Notes under the pieces: generated by a model
The model's input: the letters and a program-made list of their open reading frames with translations, nothing else
Database searches by the model: none
Told to the model about the DNA's origin: nothing
Shown: piece by piece, positions 1 through 12,140 of the stretch
How the letters are laid out: every line of letters begins with the position of its first letter
Numbering within the stretch: the stretch's first letter is position 1
Translations under genes and position numbers: made by a program
NCBI GenBank assembly: GCA_029851415.1
Contig: CM056742.1
Span: 62,258,454-62,322,453 of the forward strand
Source of the DNA: Eretmocerus hayati
Taxonomy: Eukaryota > Arthropoda > Insecta > Hymenoptera > Aphelinidae
Length of the DNA: 64,000 nucleotides
Direction of reading: 5' to 3'

Positions 1-760
1 GAAAATACATCCTTCAAAACTTCCTAAACACTATATTAGAGTGTAAACCAGGCTGATTGAACGGATACCGTTCGACTCAAACCCTAGAATACGCACACGT
101 GGACTGCAATTTCGAAAATGTCATCGATTACGGTCGTAGTACTCCCAATGTAACATTTTTGGTGAGATCTGTCGATGTAACCCGATGATGATGGTTCATG
201 GACCTAATCAAATATCTTCACGAACCCCCGGACATTCCAGTCAACAATTTCAGAGAAAAACATGGATTTATACCGTTTTGGCCTACAGAATTTCTCAACT
301 TTTTTTTACGCAAAAAAACGGTATATGTACACAGCGTTTCGACGTTTTTTGATGCAAAAGGGTTCAAATTGACAATTTTTTAATATTTTACGATCTAAGA
401 AGATAAAAGCCGACTAGTTCCCTCACTTTCCCCGGTCCAGAACGGTATAAGTCCACTTCAGAAACAATGATGGACTCATACCGTTCTGGTCCGGAAAAGA
501 GTCGAGAAAATTTGGGGACCAGAACGGTAAAAGTCCAAAAACGAGTGATGAAAAATGTAAACAGTTGGAAACCATCACGCCTCATGCAAAAACTGTCGTG
601 AAAACATACTCATTACATGATGAATGAAGCATAATCACTAAAAATGACAATCCGAATTTTCTATTGCAAGAAAACTTTGAAGCTCATTTGCCAGAAATGC
701 CAGGAATGGACTTATACCGTTCTGGTCGGGAGCTGTCCATTTGATGTTGTGACAATGATT
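1..760. repeat. Non-genic AT-rich DNA with a dispersed 19-bp motif in both orientations
   Basis: No gene is recognised. The motif CCAGAACGGTATAAGTCCA and close variants occur at 437-455 (+), 471-489 (-), 519-537 (+) and 707-725 (-), with weaker versions near 65 and 270. The mixed orientation suggests the remains of an inverted-repeat element. Short open frames here have no coding character. Confidence 0.4.
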
Positions 761-1331
761 GCGATGGAAGTTATTTCTCTAGTCAACGGGTTCATGATTC
801 CATAAATAATGATTTGGGAGAGCACTGGAGGCGATAGAAGGGTCCCCTACAATCGATATAATCTAGCGAGTGGAATAGGATAATCCAAGTTTCATGAGGG
901 TGAGAGGGCTTTTGTCGCGTTAGAACAATTGATAAAAAATCGAGGTTATTGAGAACACTGCGTTTTTATTATATATATGAGAGCATGTTTCAATACCTTA
1001 GAAATGAGGTAGAGTATGTCTAATTTTGATGGTATGGAGCCGAGCTGACTCAATTTTCCCAAAGAAGACAATATCAACCAGCGGTCCAAATCCGAGTTCT
1101 GTAATTTTGGAAAATTGATTTCAAAGGTCTTGAAGAAAAGAATCGTATGCGCTTAAAAGTACGTTTAGACTGCTTAGACCAAAGAAATTTGGCGCTGATT
1201 TAAAAGAACGCTAGTCCCCCAGTAATTTGTTAGTTTTTAAATTTCTGAGTTTACAAATTCTCAAAAAGTATGATGCACATAGTGCTCATGATTTTACGGA
1301 AGAGAGGTCGGTCAAGAAAAAAAAAAAATTA

Positions 1332-1402
1332 AGGCGGGTCGCGAACCCACGCCCGGAACAAAACGCTAGGTGCGATGGCTTGATCCACTTGACCACCGCG
1401 TC
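1332..1402 (-). repeat. tRNA-derived sequence (SINE head or tRNA pseudogene)
   Basis: On the minus strand an A-box-like segment TGGTCAAGTGGATCAAG (1379-1395) is followed by a T-arm with a B-box-like core GGTTCGCGACC (1337-1347), then a run of T (about 1317-1329) that would act as a Pol III terminator. The T-stem pairs well, but no acceptor stem can be formed, so I do not call a functional tRNA. A tRNA-derived SINE fragment is the simplest reading. Confidence 0.45.
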
Positions 1403-1734
1403 ACATGCATTTCTAATGAATAAAGGTAGTATATAAGCGGCTGGGCCCCACAAGGGGCTTTGGTTGTAACAACTTCAAATCCACCATGAACGAATTCAGG
1501 GTCGCGAATATCTGATGAACTCTTCTTTGCAGTCGATTCAATCATACGCAAAGCACCTAAAAACATTCAACTCGATCAAATAATATAATAATATTGAGTA
1601 TTATTACGAGGTGACTTTGACGAACGGAGAACTCCTGCTCGTGGCGAGCTTCGCTGAAAATCCGTTAGATGGTGCCACTTGTAGCCACGGCCGTAGCAGA
1701 AGAAACGGATTAGCCAACGCGCCTATGGGAGTTG

Positions 1735-3850
1735 GAGGGCCCTGTTCAATACCTGTGTGAGCATGGGAGCTTTCCCGAACAAGTGGAAACGCCAGAAGAT
1801 GGTCCTGATGACCAAAGGTCAGGGAGGTCGTCGCCCTCTCAGCATGCTCGACAATATCGGGAGAATGTACGAGAGGATGGTCCTTAACAGGGTGAAAAAA
1901 GCCTACGAAGAGAGCGGCGGGCTATCACCAATGCAGTTCGGGTTCCGGAAAGGACGAAGCACTGTGAACGCGATCGGGAAGGTCCAAGAACGGGTTCAGC
2001 CGTCGGTAGGGAACCCATATCAAGGAACAGGAGGACTCTGTGTCATCTTTGCGTTGGACATAAAGAACGCGTTCAACTGCACGAGCTGGGTGCGAGTCTA
2101 TCAACCTCGGAACAGGGAAAGTGCCCCCCTATCTACTAGTCGTCACCAGCGACTATCTGCGGAACAGGACCCTCGTGTACGACACTGACAAGGGACAAGA
2201 GATTCGGCAACTGTCCGCCGGAATTGGACTGGGATCGGTTTCCGCGCCGTTCAACTGGAACACCCAGTACGACATTCAACTGTCTATCGAACTGCCAGAA
2301 GGAGTGATGATAGTGACGACGCGGGACTCATAGTCTGGGCCGACATCAAGGAACTCTTGGGTAGACAAGCAAATGAGGCGCTGGTCCGAGTTTCCGAGTG
2401 GATGATCAGCAGGCTCCTGGAGCTTGCTGTCAATAAGCGCGAAGCAATCGTGGTTACAAGACGCAGGAAGTTTGACTCACCCCGTTTTTACATCAATGGG
2501 CAAGAGATCCCACGCAAGACAGAGCTGAAATACCTCGGTGTATGGTTCGATAACAAGTGGTCGATCGAGAAGCACATCCAAAAAGCCGCCCAGGAGGCTA
2601 GCGGGGTCGGTGCGGCGCTTCAGTGGCTGATGCCGAATATCGGAGGACCCAAGGAAAAGAGGTGCGCACTTTCCAACACCGTCAGCACCTCTTTCATGCT
2701 CTATGATGCACCCGTGTAAAGGAAGAGAGTAAAGAAGACCATCATCGAGAAGAGAATGGGGCCGGTCCACCGGAGAGCGGCTCTGAGGAGCATTTTTGCC
2801 TATCGCACCGTGTCTGGAGACGCAGCTTACGTGTTGGCGTGAACGCCACCCATCCACTTGTTCGTCGCGGAGTGAGTGAGAATCTGGGACCGGCAAAGAG
2901 TGATCGGAGCCGAACGTGTCCTCACCCCAACGATCAAGGAGATCATCCGCGACAACGAGAAGAAAACCATCCTTGAGGAGTGGCAAACAGAGTGTGAATT
3001 GCCATTTGCAAATGGCAGATGGACACACCGGCTGATCCGTGACGTAGCCAAATGGACGGAACGCACCCACGGAGAGATAGACTACTGGACAACGCAGGCA
3101 CTGAGTGACCACGGTTGTTCCGGTGCCTACCTGACCTGGGTCAAGGAGAGGACACCCCCAGCATATCAGTCATGCGGGGACAACTGGGATACGCTGAACA
3201 CGCCCTTCACGTGCCGCGACACCCGATGAGCACGCCGAGTTGGATGAATGGCTAGGTGCTCAACTAACACCTGAGAATTTCGTCCCGTACTTGCTCCGCA
3301 ACCAGGGGACATGGGATGAAGTCATCGGATACATCAAGCTGGTGATAACTTGTGAGGAGGAGAAAGAGAGGGGAGTGATGCGCCTCGAAGCAGGCGAATT
3401 ACAATGAACCAGCCGATTCAATTAGAAGAGGTCTAAATGGTATCAGGAGAAATATGATGGACTGAAGATGAAAGGAAGGAGAAAAAAGAGAGAAGAAAGA
3501 AGACTGAAGAGTAGGGAGGAGATTGAATGAGAGAAACAACTCCTGCGACCCGCGAGAAGAGAGACGCTCGAGCCCAAGCACGAGACGCCGCCGGTCCTGA
3601 GGTAATGCTCACGCGGTTACGGGGCCAGGTTGGTAAGTTGGTGGATCTCTCCCTTGTCCGATGGCCGACGCCAACGGAGACGGAAGAGAGGGTTTACCCG
3701 GTTCGGACGGCCGTATCGATGCGGATTCCAGCCCGGGACTGTTGGGGAGGTGCTGGCCAGCCGTGTTTGGCTGACCGGTGCCTCTCCTTCGTACGTCGCA
3801 GCGTATCCGCCCTACAGCCACCTAAAAAGGGGAAAGAAAAGTGAAAGAGA
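1735..3850 (+). pseudogene. R1-clade non-LTR retrotransposon, 5'-truncated and broken (copy 1)
   Basis: Three overlapping frames (1757-2188, 2121-2333, 2357-2719) and a fourth (2876-3229) together give the reverse transcriptase and C-terminal region of an R1-clade ORF2. Matches include AFPNKWKRQK, QFGFRKGRST, the palm segment LDIKNAFN, and the C-terminal block around WTHRLIRDVAKW. The catalytic F-x-D-D block near 2310 has been lost through a small deletion, and stops lie near 2718 and 2842. It is close kin to the better-preserved minus-strand copy at 16.2-18.75 kb. The 3' UTR starts with the shared GTAATGCTCACGCGGT (about 3601) and ends in A-rich then GA-rich sequence at 3828-3870. GC is visibly higher than in its surroundings. 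It is inactive. Confidence 0.9.
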
Positions 3851-3901
3851 AAGAGAGAGGAATCTTCGTTGGGAAGTCCAGCGCTATGGATAAGAACTGC
3901 A

Positions 3902-5336
3902 TGTCGCAGGCTCTTGGTGGAATCAGGCTTTTTATGAGAATCCTAGGCTCTCTATGAAGAGCCGGCCAATCGTGTCAGTGCTCATCCCTTTCACTTTTTT
4001 ACACCATCGGTCTAGCCTTCTCGTGAAAAGGCTGCTTCGTCCAGCCTTTTTGTGAAAAGGCCAAGTCGGGATAGGCTCTTGGTGTTTAGCTGGGCGGAAC
4101 CGCTATTATCGTCGAGCAAATTCAACGTTGCGCTCGAAGATGTTGTATCAACTTATCTCCTGAAATTATATCCAGTTGATGATATGTCAAGTGGTGATAT
4201 GTTTACAATCATATTCAATAATGAAGAATTCAGTGATATGTTCAAGTGAACAATCATTTCCATTATATTTTGACTCTAACGTCCAGACGGGGGATAATGG
4301 TGGTTGTAATTTTGATGCTGTTCTTGGACTATCCTTTTGAATATACTTATGATTGTGTCAACAGCATCAAAATCACAAGTACCATCGATTTTTATATTAA
4401 TATCGCGTATCTATGATGAATACTTTGATATGAATTAACTGACTGTCAAATTGATAATATTCTTCGACCGTACATGAATGAATTTTTCTTTCACATGCCT
4501 TTACGGAAATAATTACCGGTTATACCACCCGGTTCCATACCTGGGGGGACGCCCTGTGGGTTTCCTCGCGGGATTTGGACCCAGCAAAATTCCTGTAGAA
4601 CACCCACGGGGATTCCGCGCGTTAACTCGCACACTAACCAGTGAGATTGGACTTAGAAATTTCTTGTTAAGGAACAAATTTATTCAGAAAAATTGAGAGA
4701 ATCAAAAGCAAAGAGAAAAGCAGGCGCAGCGTTGTTGAGGTCCTGGCTGAGCCAACCATGGAGTATATGATACGACCTCCATCTGTGACCTCCGCATAGC
4801 TGGGATTTGGCTGGGTCCAAATTCCGTGGGGAAACCCATAGGGATGTCCCCGGGTATGGAACCGGGTGGTGTAGTGAGACGGAAATTCATTTATGTACAG
4901 TTGAAGAAAATTATTAATTTGACAGTTAATTAATTCATGTCAAAGTATTTATGATAGATAGGGGATATTGATGTACAAATCAATGTCCAATCAAATATAT
5001 CACTAATATCTCGATTATTGAATTCAATTGGAAACATATCACCAATCGACATATCTTCAACTGAATATGATTTCAAAAGATAAGTTGATACGACACGTTG
5101 GACCGCGACGTTGACTTTGCTCGACGGCAATAGCGATTACGCCTAGCTGAACATCAAGAGCCTAACTCGACTTGGCCCTTTCACGGAAAGGCTGGACGAG
5201 TCAGCCTTCTCACGAAGAGGCAAGGCCGATGATGTGAGGAAGTGAAAGGGACTAGCGCTGCCACGCATTGGCCGGCTCTTCATAAAAAGCCGAGGATATT
5301 CATGAAAAGGCGGATTACACCAAGAGCCTGCGACAT
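3902..5336. mobile_element. Long inverted-repeat (foldback-type) element, ~1.4 kb
   Basis: The left arm starts TGTCGCAGGCTCTTGGTG at 3902, and its reverse complement ends the right arm near 5335. The arms stay alignable for about 600-700 bp each around a centre near 4640, with moderate divergence. The frames at 4052-4249 (+) and 4930-5130 (-) give near-identical peptides because they are the same sequence in the two arms. No transposase is encoded. A non-autonomous foldback transposon is inferred. Target-site duplications were not resolved. Confidence 0.8.
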
Positions 5337-5964
5337 ATACATCCATCTGGGTGAATTTCGAGGATCATTCCACCAGGAACTAGAGCACCTCTCACATAAT
5401 GCTGTTGGATCTCTATTTTCAAGAAGAGTCAGCACGTATTACTCGAATTTTTCCATGTTTCACAAGTTATTAATGTCCTAGTTGGAATTTGTACAAGTCT
5501 CCAGTTCCTAAATAGTATTGAGGAACAGATGTATCGACATAGTTCTGTGTTTCGATCATTAGTCACCCATCAGTTTGCCATTTCAAAAGTTAGGATACAC
5601 TCTCTTTGAGGAGCGGATGAACCAACTCGTGCAGGGGATTTCCACAACCCAGAGGTTTCTCATCAACTGAAGACCTCTCACCACCATAAGTAGCTCTGGG
5701 GGGTCTTTGCATCAACTTCAGTGAAACTCCATAAACTAATCCAGAGTTTTGACATCAAAAATAAAGAGCTGTACTGCTCCAGATTTTGTTGCTTGAGATT
5801 GAGTAATATTTCCCATGGAACGTAGCACACTGGTGTCCATTATGGGGATGATTTTCAAAAGTTGGATATGGATTAGTATTTTGGTTCTTCTACATGCTAC
5901 TATTCACAGTTTTCATTCTCTAATCTGAGAATTTTTGATCATTACATAGCCAAATATTGAAATC
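5337..5964. other. Intergenic DNA, nothing recognised
   Basis: Only short open frames, no repeat structure and no similarity I recognise. Confidence 0.5.
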
Positions 5965-6715
5965 TTCCGCCCTTACTTTTCTCAAAAGTCTAACTTGGCG
6001 AGTATGACGAACACTCTCTCTCATCATTCCATCTGGGGTTGAACCATCGATTCCAACTCTTGAGAGTCATGAGATCAGGAAAAATATGTCGTACGAATGT
6101 TCAGCAGAATGTGAATGTGAATCAAATGGGAAGAGACTGAAAAATACTGATTCCGACTCTCGAGAGTCATGAAATTAGTGAGGATATGCCAAGTCATAAT
6201 TCTACAGAATCTGAACGTGACAAGCATAGGAAAGGATCGACCACATTTCAATTTATTCATCTTAACTTCATTTCGACTAGAAATCCTCGTCATCTTTGCT
6301 AGTTTCCCTTTCTGAACTCGAAAGATCAATGCTGGATCGAATTCCCTCGGCTTTTTTTCTCCATTGGTCTCGATAGATTACTATTTTCATCATATCCAGT
6401 GAGTGAGATTGATAGAGAGTGACTCAAGTTGAGCCAAAATTAAGATAGTCGAATCGTAATATAATCAATCCTTCTCTATGCGTGTCACGTTCAGATTTCG
6501 CAAGACAATTACTCGACAAATTTTCCATGATTTCATGACTCTCAAGAGTCGGAATTGCTATTTCTCGATCTCTTCCCTTCCAAAGATTCTGTTTAACATA
6601 CACTCGACATGTTTCTCATGATCACATGACTTTCAAGAATTAGAATCCATATTTTCATCCCAGATGAAATCATAAGAAGGAAGGATTTCCATACTCGCCA
6701 ACTCAGACTCTTGAA
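5965..6715. mobile_element. Inverted-repeat element, ~750 bp
   Basis: Segments at 5965-6240 reappear as reverse complements at 6465-6715. The block TTCCGACTCTCGAGAGTCAT at 6150 matches 6535-6553 on the other strand, and GAACGTGACAAGCATAG near 6212 matches 6480-6496. The outer ends (TTGGCGAGTATG near 5995; CATACTCGCCAA near 6691) also pair. No protein is encoded. Confidence 0.7.
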
Positions 6716-7740
6716 AGGAGTGGAGTGGGAGGTAGAGAGATTACTTGGAATCTGATTTACGTAGTTGCAATGTAATTGATATTATCGTGAACACTCTCCA
6801 CCACCTATAGGATTTACGGAGCCTTAGACGATCTAGAGGGAGCGTCTAGTGAGAGATATCATCATGAACAAAATTCGAGGAAGATATCATAATAGACTGA
6901 GCCATATACGAGGTCCTCATGGATATTCGACCAAGCTACGTGATCTTAGGAGAGGTGAATGGAAGTGAGATTCTACGACTATGAAATCCCAGCTCCATGA
7001 GATTCGAATGACGAATGATGATAGAGTCTTTGATATTTATGAGCGATTCGATTCTCCAGTGGAAGGATATGATTCAGTTGATCATGTGAAACCACTGGAA
7101 CGGGAAAATTCTACGCAGCACTCTATAGAGCTATATCTGATGCAAATCCAGACTTGAGGCTAGCGAATTGTATCAAAAAACGAGAAACTTTTCCAGGAAT
7201 CGATTTAGATCGAATGAAATCCCATCTCTCTCAGTGTGAGCCAGAAAGTAGACAAAGGGACGATTCAACATGAGTACGTTGAGCTGAAACTGAACAAGTT
7301 TAGAGCAATGATTATCACGACGGATCCATACCTCCATCTCGTCACGAGTGTGGTTAGAGTTGACATACAGTCAGGAGTGTGACCCTCTGAATCAGATTTC
7401 CAAGCGGCTAAACTTGGCACTCCAATACGATCTTGGGCTCAAATCATAGATGGCACACACAATAATCAATATTGGTGAGAATTTCTGTCTGATGATTGGG
7501 GCATGGCATGATTAAACGATGAAATATGCAACTTTCCACGTCTTCGTCGATTTATCCATTATAAGTCGGAAAATATCAAATATTTGGGGAAATGTGTGGG
7601 GAGATAATCAGTGATCTCCAAGAAACCTACAAAATTGATATGAACATGTTTTCTCACAAATTGCAACCCTTCAGAGTTATTCCCCATCAGAGTCAAAACC
7701 AAATTCGTTTGAACGAATTTGCTCAACTTGTATCGGCTAT
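6716..7740. other. Intergenic DNA, nothing recognised
   Basis: AT-rich, with no long open frame and no repeat I can identify. Confidence 0.5.
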
Positions 7741-7855
7741 AGCTCCTATGAAAAGTACGATAATCGACTTCTGCGGGTAGTCAAATTGTAAGTTTTTTCA
7801 AGATCTTCAAAATGCCTACTTGCAGAAGTCGATTATCACATGTCTAGTAGGAGCT
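7741..7855. repeat. Short imperfect hairpin (~40-bp arms)
   Basis: AGCTCCTATGAAAAGT...ATAATCGACTTCTGC at 7741-7775 pairs with GCAGAAGTCGATTAT...TAGTAGGAGCT at 7822-7855, leaving a loop of about 35-45 nt. It is probably a small MITE or the end of one. Confidence 0.6.
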
Positions 7856-8217
7856 AGATCGTTCGAAGGAGGCCCAAAATTCGCTAAAATCTGCTCTCAG
7901 CAAATAGCTCCTAGATGTTACTAGGCTGCATGATTGATTCCGGACTTTTTTTCAAAAGTGCTAGTCTTGACAAAGAAAATGTGCCCAAGTACGTGAAAGA
8001 AGATTGAGTCTAGCCGGAGCTATGATTTTCCAGGAGTGGGCCAAAAAAGGGCCTAAAGTAGACCTTCTGTGGGCCCTAGGGCCCGTGGAGGGCATCCGAA
8101 GAATCCCAAAAAAAAATTTTTGTACCTTTTAAACATAGTATCGATGGGAAAATTTTTTTTGAGATTTTCCCCAGACCCCCCTGGTGATGCCTCTGGCCGA
8201 AATGCTCCGAAATGACT

Positions 8218-8237
8218 CACATATATATATATATATA
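8218..8237. repeat. (AT)n microsatellite
   Basis: Alternating AT tract inside a long minus-strand open frame (8053-8628). That frame has no recognisable domain and is not called as a gene. Confidence 0.8.
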
Positions 8238-8349
8238 CGTATATGTATGTCTTGAGTACTAGAATAAATGCTTTTTTATTGAATATACGTATGTGTGTTT
8301 CACTGAGAACAGCTTGATGAAGCTCGAAGACGATCATTTTAACGGTTGA

Positions 8350-8760
8350 AGGCTGAAGCCCCTTCGAACTTATGAGGAGAGTCTGATTTGAATATGCGGC
8401 CTGGGTAACCTGTGTTCGTGGAGGCTGAAGTCCTTTCTCGTGCACAGGCACTTTGGTGAAGGCGAAATGGTTGACTCTTATTGGGAGATGGGACTGTGCT
8501 GAAGTCCACAACTCATCTCTGGGTAAAACCCAACCTCCAAAAGATCCATCCGTGTACCTGGGGTTGAAATGGGGTTGAGGGCTGAAGTTCACATCTAGAC
8601 CTAAGCCACGCGTGGAAGAATATTTCAAAAATTCATACTCCCTATCGAATTTTATGCCGACATGCTAAAGTGCTGAAGTCTACCTGGCATGCGGGGATGG
8701 AATCTGATTCAATGTTCGATCCATAGTTTTGCGTTGCGAAAGCTGAAGTCGTCCCGTATA
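8350..8760 (+). repeat. GCTGAAGTC motif repeated six times
   Basis: GCTGAAG(T/C)(C/T) occurs at 8352, 8424, 8498, 8581, 8672 and 8742, spaced 70-91 bp. The intervening sequence is not obviously conserved, so this may be a decayed tandem array. Confidence 0.4.
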
Positions 8761-9014
8761 CGTGAAATATGGCCGAATAAATCAACCATAATCAATCCGC
8801 ACATCCGAATCCTAATATCGATCTGAGAATGATACGTACACCTCTATCGAAGTACCCATCCCTTATGATAATTTTTGACCACTGGCTCTCTTCCGAGATC
8901 CAGAGCCTATTGATCACTCACAATGGATCATGGATAGCCTCAGTATGGTGGATCAGAAACCCCAATAAGTCAAAGGTGCGTAAACATGGAATTTTCTTGT
9001 TGGGTCTACTACTC

Positions 9015-10035
9015 TACTCATGTTTGTATTTGTTTCCCAGACTTCAATCAACTCCAAGAAATTGTTGGGGTATCTTCAATCGATGCAGGAAGTCCCAATC
9101 TTCCAAAATATGGTGTCATAATTTGAGCCCTACTGATTTGTATGAATCAATTTCTACTCCGGAGCAGACGAAGGTTCCCTATACGTACGGGTTCGTTTAA
9201 ATATTGCATGAGATCCTTGAGGATTTTTGATATAAGTTCAATCGGCAAATCGCATGCATGGATATGTTCCAGCTATCACCAGGTGCGGATCATTATGATG
9301 GATGGAAAAAGAAAGACCCCGGTTAGACCGACAGGATGACAGATTCAAACTGGTATCAATTACCAATTCTGAGAAATATCACAGTGAATATATACCCACT
9401 GTACGGAATCACGTGACGTCCTAGCAATTTTCAATTAGGTAGCGGAAGCTTGTTTGGGCACGAGTCTTGAGGTTGAATAAGTTAGTCGCAAGAGAGATTT
9501 CCGAAACATCTCCTCGAAATTGGGGATTTCAGTAATCCCTATAGGATGAGAGAATCCTCGATTGTAGAGCTTCATGAAGTTCGATGACCTGTTGATGAAG
9601 CTTACGCCATGATGCTCGACATCAAGATGATCGGCCACAGCCTAGAAAAATATGGAGCACAAACATTTGAGTCAGTGTATTACGACTTCCATAAATCGTG
9701 GCAAGAGTACGAATACCGAGTGACTCTCGGTGTGTATTCAGAAAAATTGTTCGGTTCTATATGCTAATTTAACGGATTATATGTTTGATGATCCGTCCAG
9801 AATGAGCGAGCATTGTGTACATTGATTGGGAATGAAGATCTGCAGGATTCATGATACATACAAGTTTGTTTCTGCTCCTTCAAAATTAAATTCGAATCAT
9901 ACAATCCCATTCGATCCCAATCCTAGCATAACATGCATTCTGAGAGATTAGGGCTCTTCCCGTCGATTAAGTATACACCAACAATTTTTTGGAGTTTTAT
10001 TAGAGTCTGGGAAACGGATATAAACGGCGATAGAA
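9015..10035. mobile_element. Degenerate inverted-repeat element
   Basis: TTTCCCAGACTTCAATCAAC at 9038 and the following AAATTGTTGGGGTAT match the reverse complement of 9975-10015. The inner parts (about 9130-9175 against 9865-9905) also align. Arms are diverged and boundaries are approximate. The central part (9180-9850) holds nothing I recognise. Confidence 0.5.
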
Positions 10036-10591
10036 CTTGATTCTTGAGAAAAACACGATAAAACTTGGAAAAATCGATTATTTCCCGAAATTCCTCTACA
10101 GATTCTCTTGATTCTTATCGGGAAATGTACACGAGGATACCCCCGAAACACATGCAAGAAGAGCATCTCATGTTCACGCAACGTTCACTTTTTCGGCTTC
10201 CCGACCCACCATGTCAGTAAATGAGCGACTACTTTGGCTCACTTTGTCGCAGAGAAAATTCGAAGGGAGCAAATCGAACATCAGAGAAAAATCCATCGAT
10301 TCATTTGTTTGAAATATTATTTTCGTGCTCTTTATGGGGTCACAAGTGATGACAGAAGAACAATACAAGACTTTCATATTTCATCCCTCGAAGTTTCCCC
10401 TACGGCTTTTCCTGTTCGAGTAACGAGCCTAGAGAGGAAACTCTATATCGACGGCTCCTACGAAGAGTAACACGAAGTCCCTTATGAACGACAAAGGCTA
10501 ACACTTTTCCTCATCAACGACAAAGACTAACACTTCTGTATAGAGAACGAAACGGGTTGCCTGTCATGCAGGGGTGAGATACAATTATTGG

Positions 10592-10717
10592 AGGTGAATG
10601 AATGGATGAATGGACGGATGCGTAAATGGGATATATGGGAGGGATGGATGGATGGTATGGATGAGATGGATGGGATAGTTAGATGGGATGGGTGGGATGG
10701 TTGGATGGGATAGATAG
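10592..10717 (+). repeat. Degenerate GGAT/GGGAT microsatellite
   Basis: Repeated GGATGGAT, GATGGGAT and GGGATGG units directly abut the 5' end of the R1-clade copy that follows. Confidence 0.8.
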
Positions 10718-12140
10718 ATGGGAGACCATGCTTATTGGTGGACACCACAGATTGCACAACTTCGAAAGGATTCGAATGCCAAGCGCAGACGGGCGCAACG
10801 CTCGAAGAAGAAGGATCGCCCGAAAGCAGAAGCGGGTGCCTCGCTGTACAAGCAGGCAAGGAGCAAATTTCCGTACGCCATACGGAAGATTGAGCAGAGA
10901 TGCTGGCAGGCGATCTGCAACATGGTGAACGATGATCCGTGGGGGACCCCGTGTAGAGTCGTGATGAACAAACTCTACTCACAGCTAGGCCGCTTAGCAT
11001 CGACTGACAGGCCAACCCTGCTGAGGACAGTACGAGAGCTGTTTTCTAGAGGAAAAGGGAGGTTGACCTTTCTACCGCCAGTCGCAGAAAGCGAACTTCG
11101 GATTGAAGCGGAGAGACTGACAAATGGCAAAGCGCCAGGCCTTGATGTGATTCCCAACGAGGTGCTAAAAATCGTAGTAGAGAAGAGACTTTGAGAAGGT
11201 GCGGAATTGGTTGCATTCGCGGATGACGTTGCTTTGGTTGTCGTTGCTCCCAATCCGCTAGATTGACAGGAAACGGCAAACCAGTGCTTGGCCCGCGTCG
11301 TGGAACGGATATATAGCAAGCACCTCGAACTTGCGATTTCGAAGTGCGACGCGGTCGTCGTCACCAAACGGTGCGAACTTCGCGGTTATAAATTACCGGT
11401 GTTCCTTATTCGAGGCCAAAAGGTCATACAGGAGAGAGCCGTGAAATACCTCGGAATTTGGCTCTACGACGGGTGAACATACAAGCGGCACATTCACGAA
11501 GCCTTGCAGAAGGCAAACAGGACCGGGGCTGACCTGCAGCGATTGATGCCTAACATAGGAGGTCCAAAACCTTCAAGGAGAGAGCTCCTCAACAATGTGA
11601 GCTCCTCCGTGAGGCTTTATGGAGCGCCGATATGGGGCCAAACTGCGCGTGGAGCAGACATCAACAAGTGGATGGAACCGGTGCACCGCCAAGCGGCGAT
11701 GCAGGTCATCAGCAGCTATGAGGCTTTATCCCATGACGCTGCTTGCGTACTCACGAAGACGCCTCTCATTTGTTTCCTGATTGACGATAGGGACCAGTTA
11801 CGGAGATCCGAGGAGAGGCTCAAGACCGTGATTGCTGAAGTGAGACCAGCGCACAGAGAAGCTATCCGTGATCAGGAACGAGAGGAAACCCTGACCGCGT
11901 GGCAGGCGCAATGGGAGCCCCCTTAAGCGAACGGAGTGGGGACCTACCGGCTCATACCCCAGCTCGATTAGTGGGTCGAGCGTTGTCACGGGGAACTGGA
12001 CTATTGGCTCACCTAGGCGTTAAAAGACCACGATTGTTTCGGCGAGTATCTTTTCAAGTTGAAGAAGAGGAACTCGGCAGTTTGCCAAATGTGCGACGCC
12101 TCGTGGGACAATGCAGAACATACGCTCTTTAAGTACCCAG
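10718..12140 (+). pseudogene. R1-clade non-LTR retrotransposon with internal deletion (copy 2)
   Basis: The frame at 10718-11194 covers the linker between endonuclease and reverse transcriptase and the start of RT (VNDDPWGTP, TNGKAPGLDVIPNEVLK). The next recognisable segment, VAFADDVALVV, follows only about 10 codons later, so some 180-190 residues of RT fingers/palm are missing by comparison with the 16.7-18.7 kb copy. The 3' portion (11288-11926) retains LMPNIGGPK and the C-terminal region, with stops near 11265 and 11476. The zinc-knuckle remnant lies near 12090, and the copy ends about 12140 without an A-tail. It is a 5'-truncated, internally deleted, inactive copy. Confidence 0.88.

Noticed and set aside
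1332..1402. Functional tRNA gene
   Set aside because: No acceptor stem pairing and no clear anticodon arm.
2477..3112. 211-residue minus-strand frame
   Set aside because: Antisense shadow of the R1-clade reverse transcriptase copy.
8053..8628. 191-residue minus-strand frame
   Set aside because: Runs through a microsatellite and repeated GCTGAAGTC motifs; no domain and no coding pattern.
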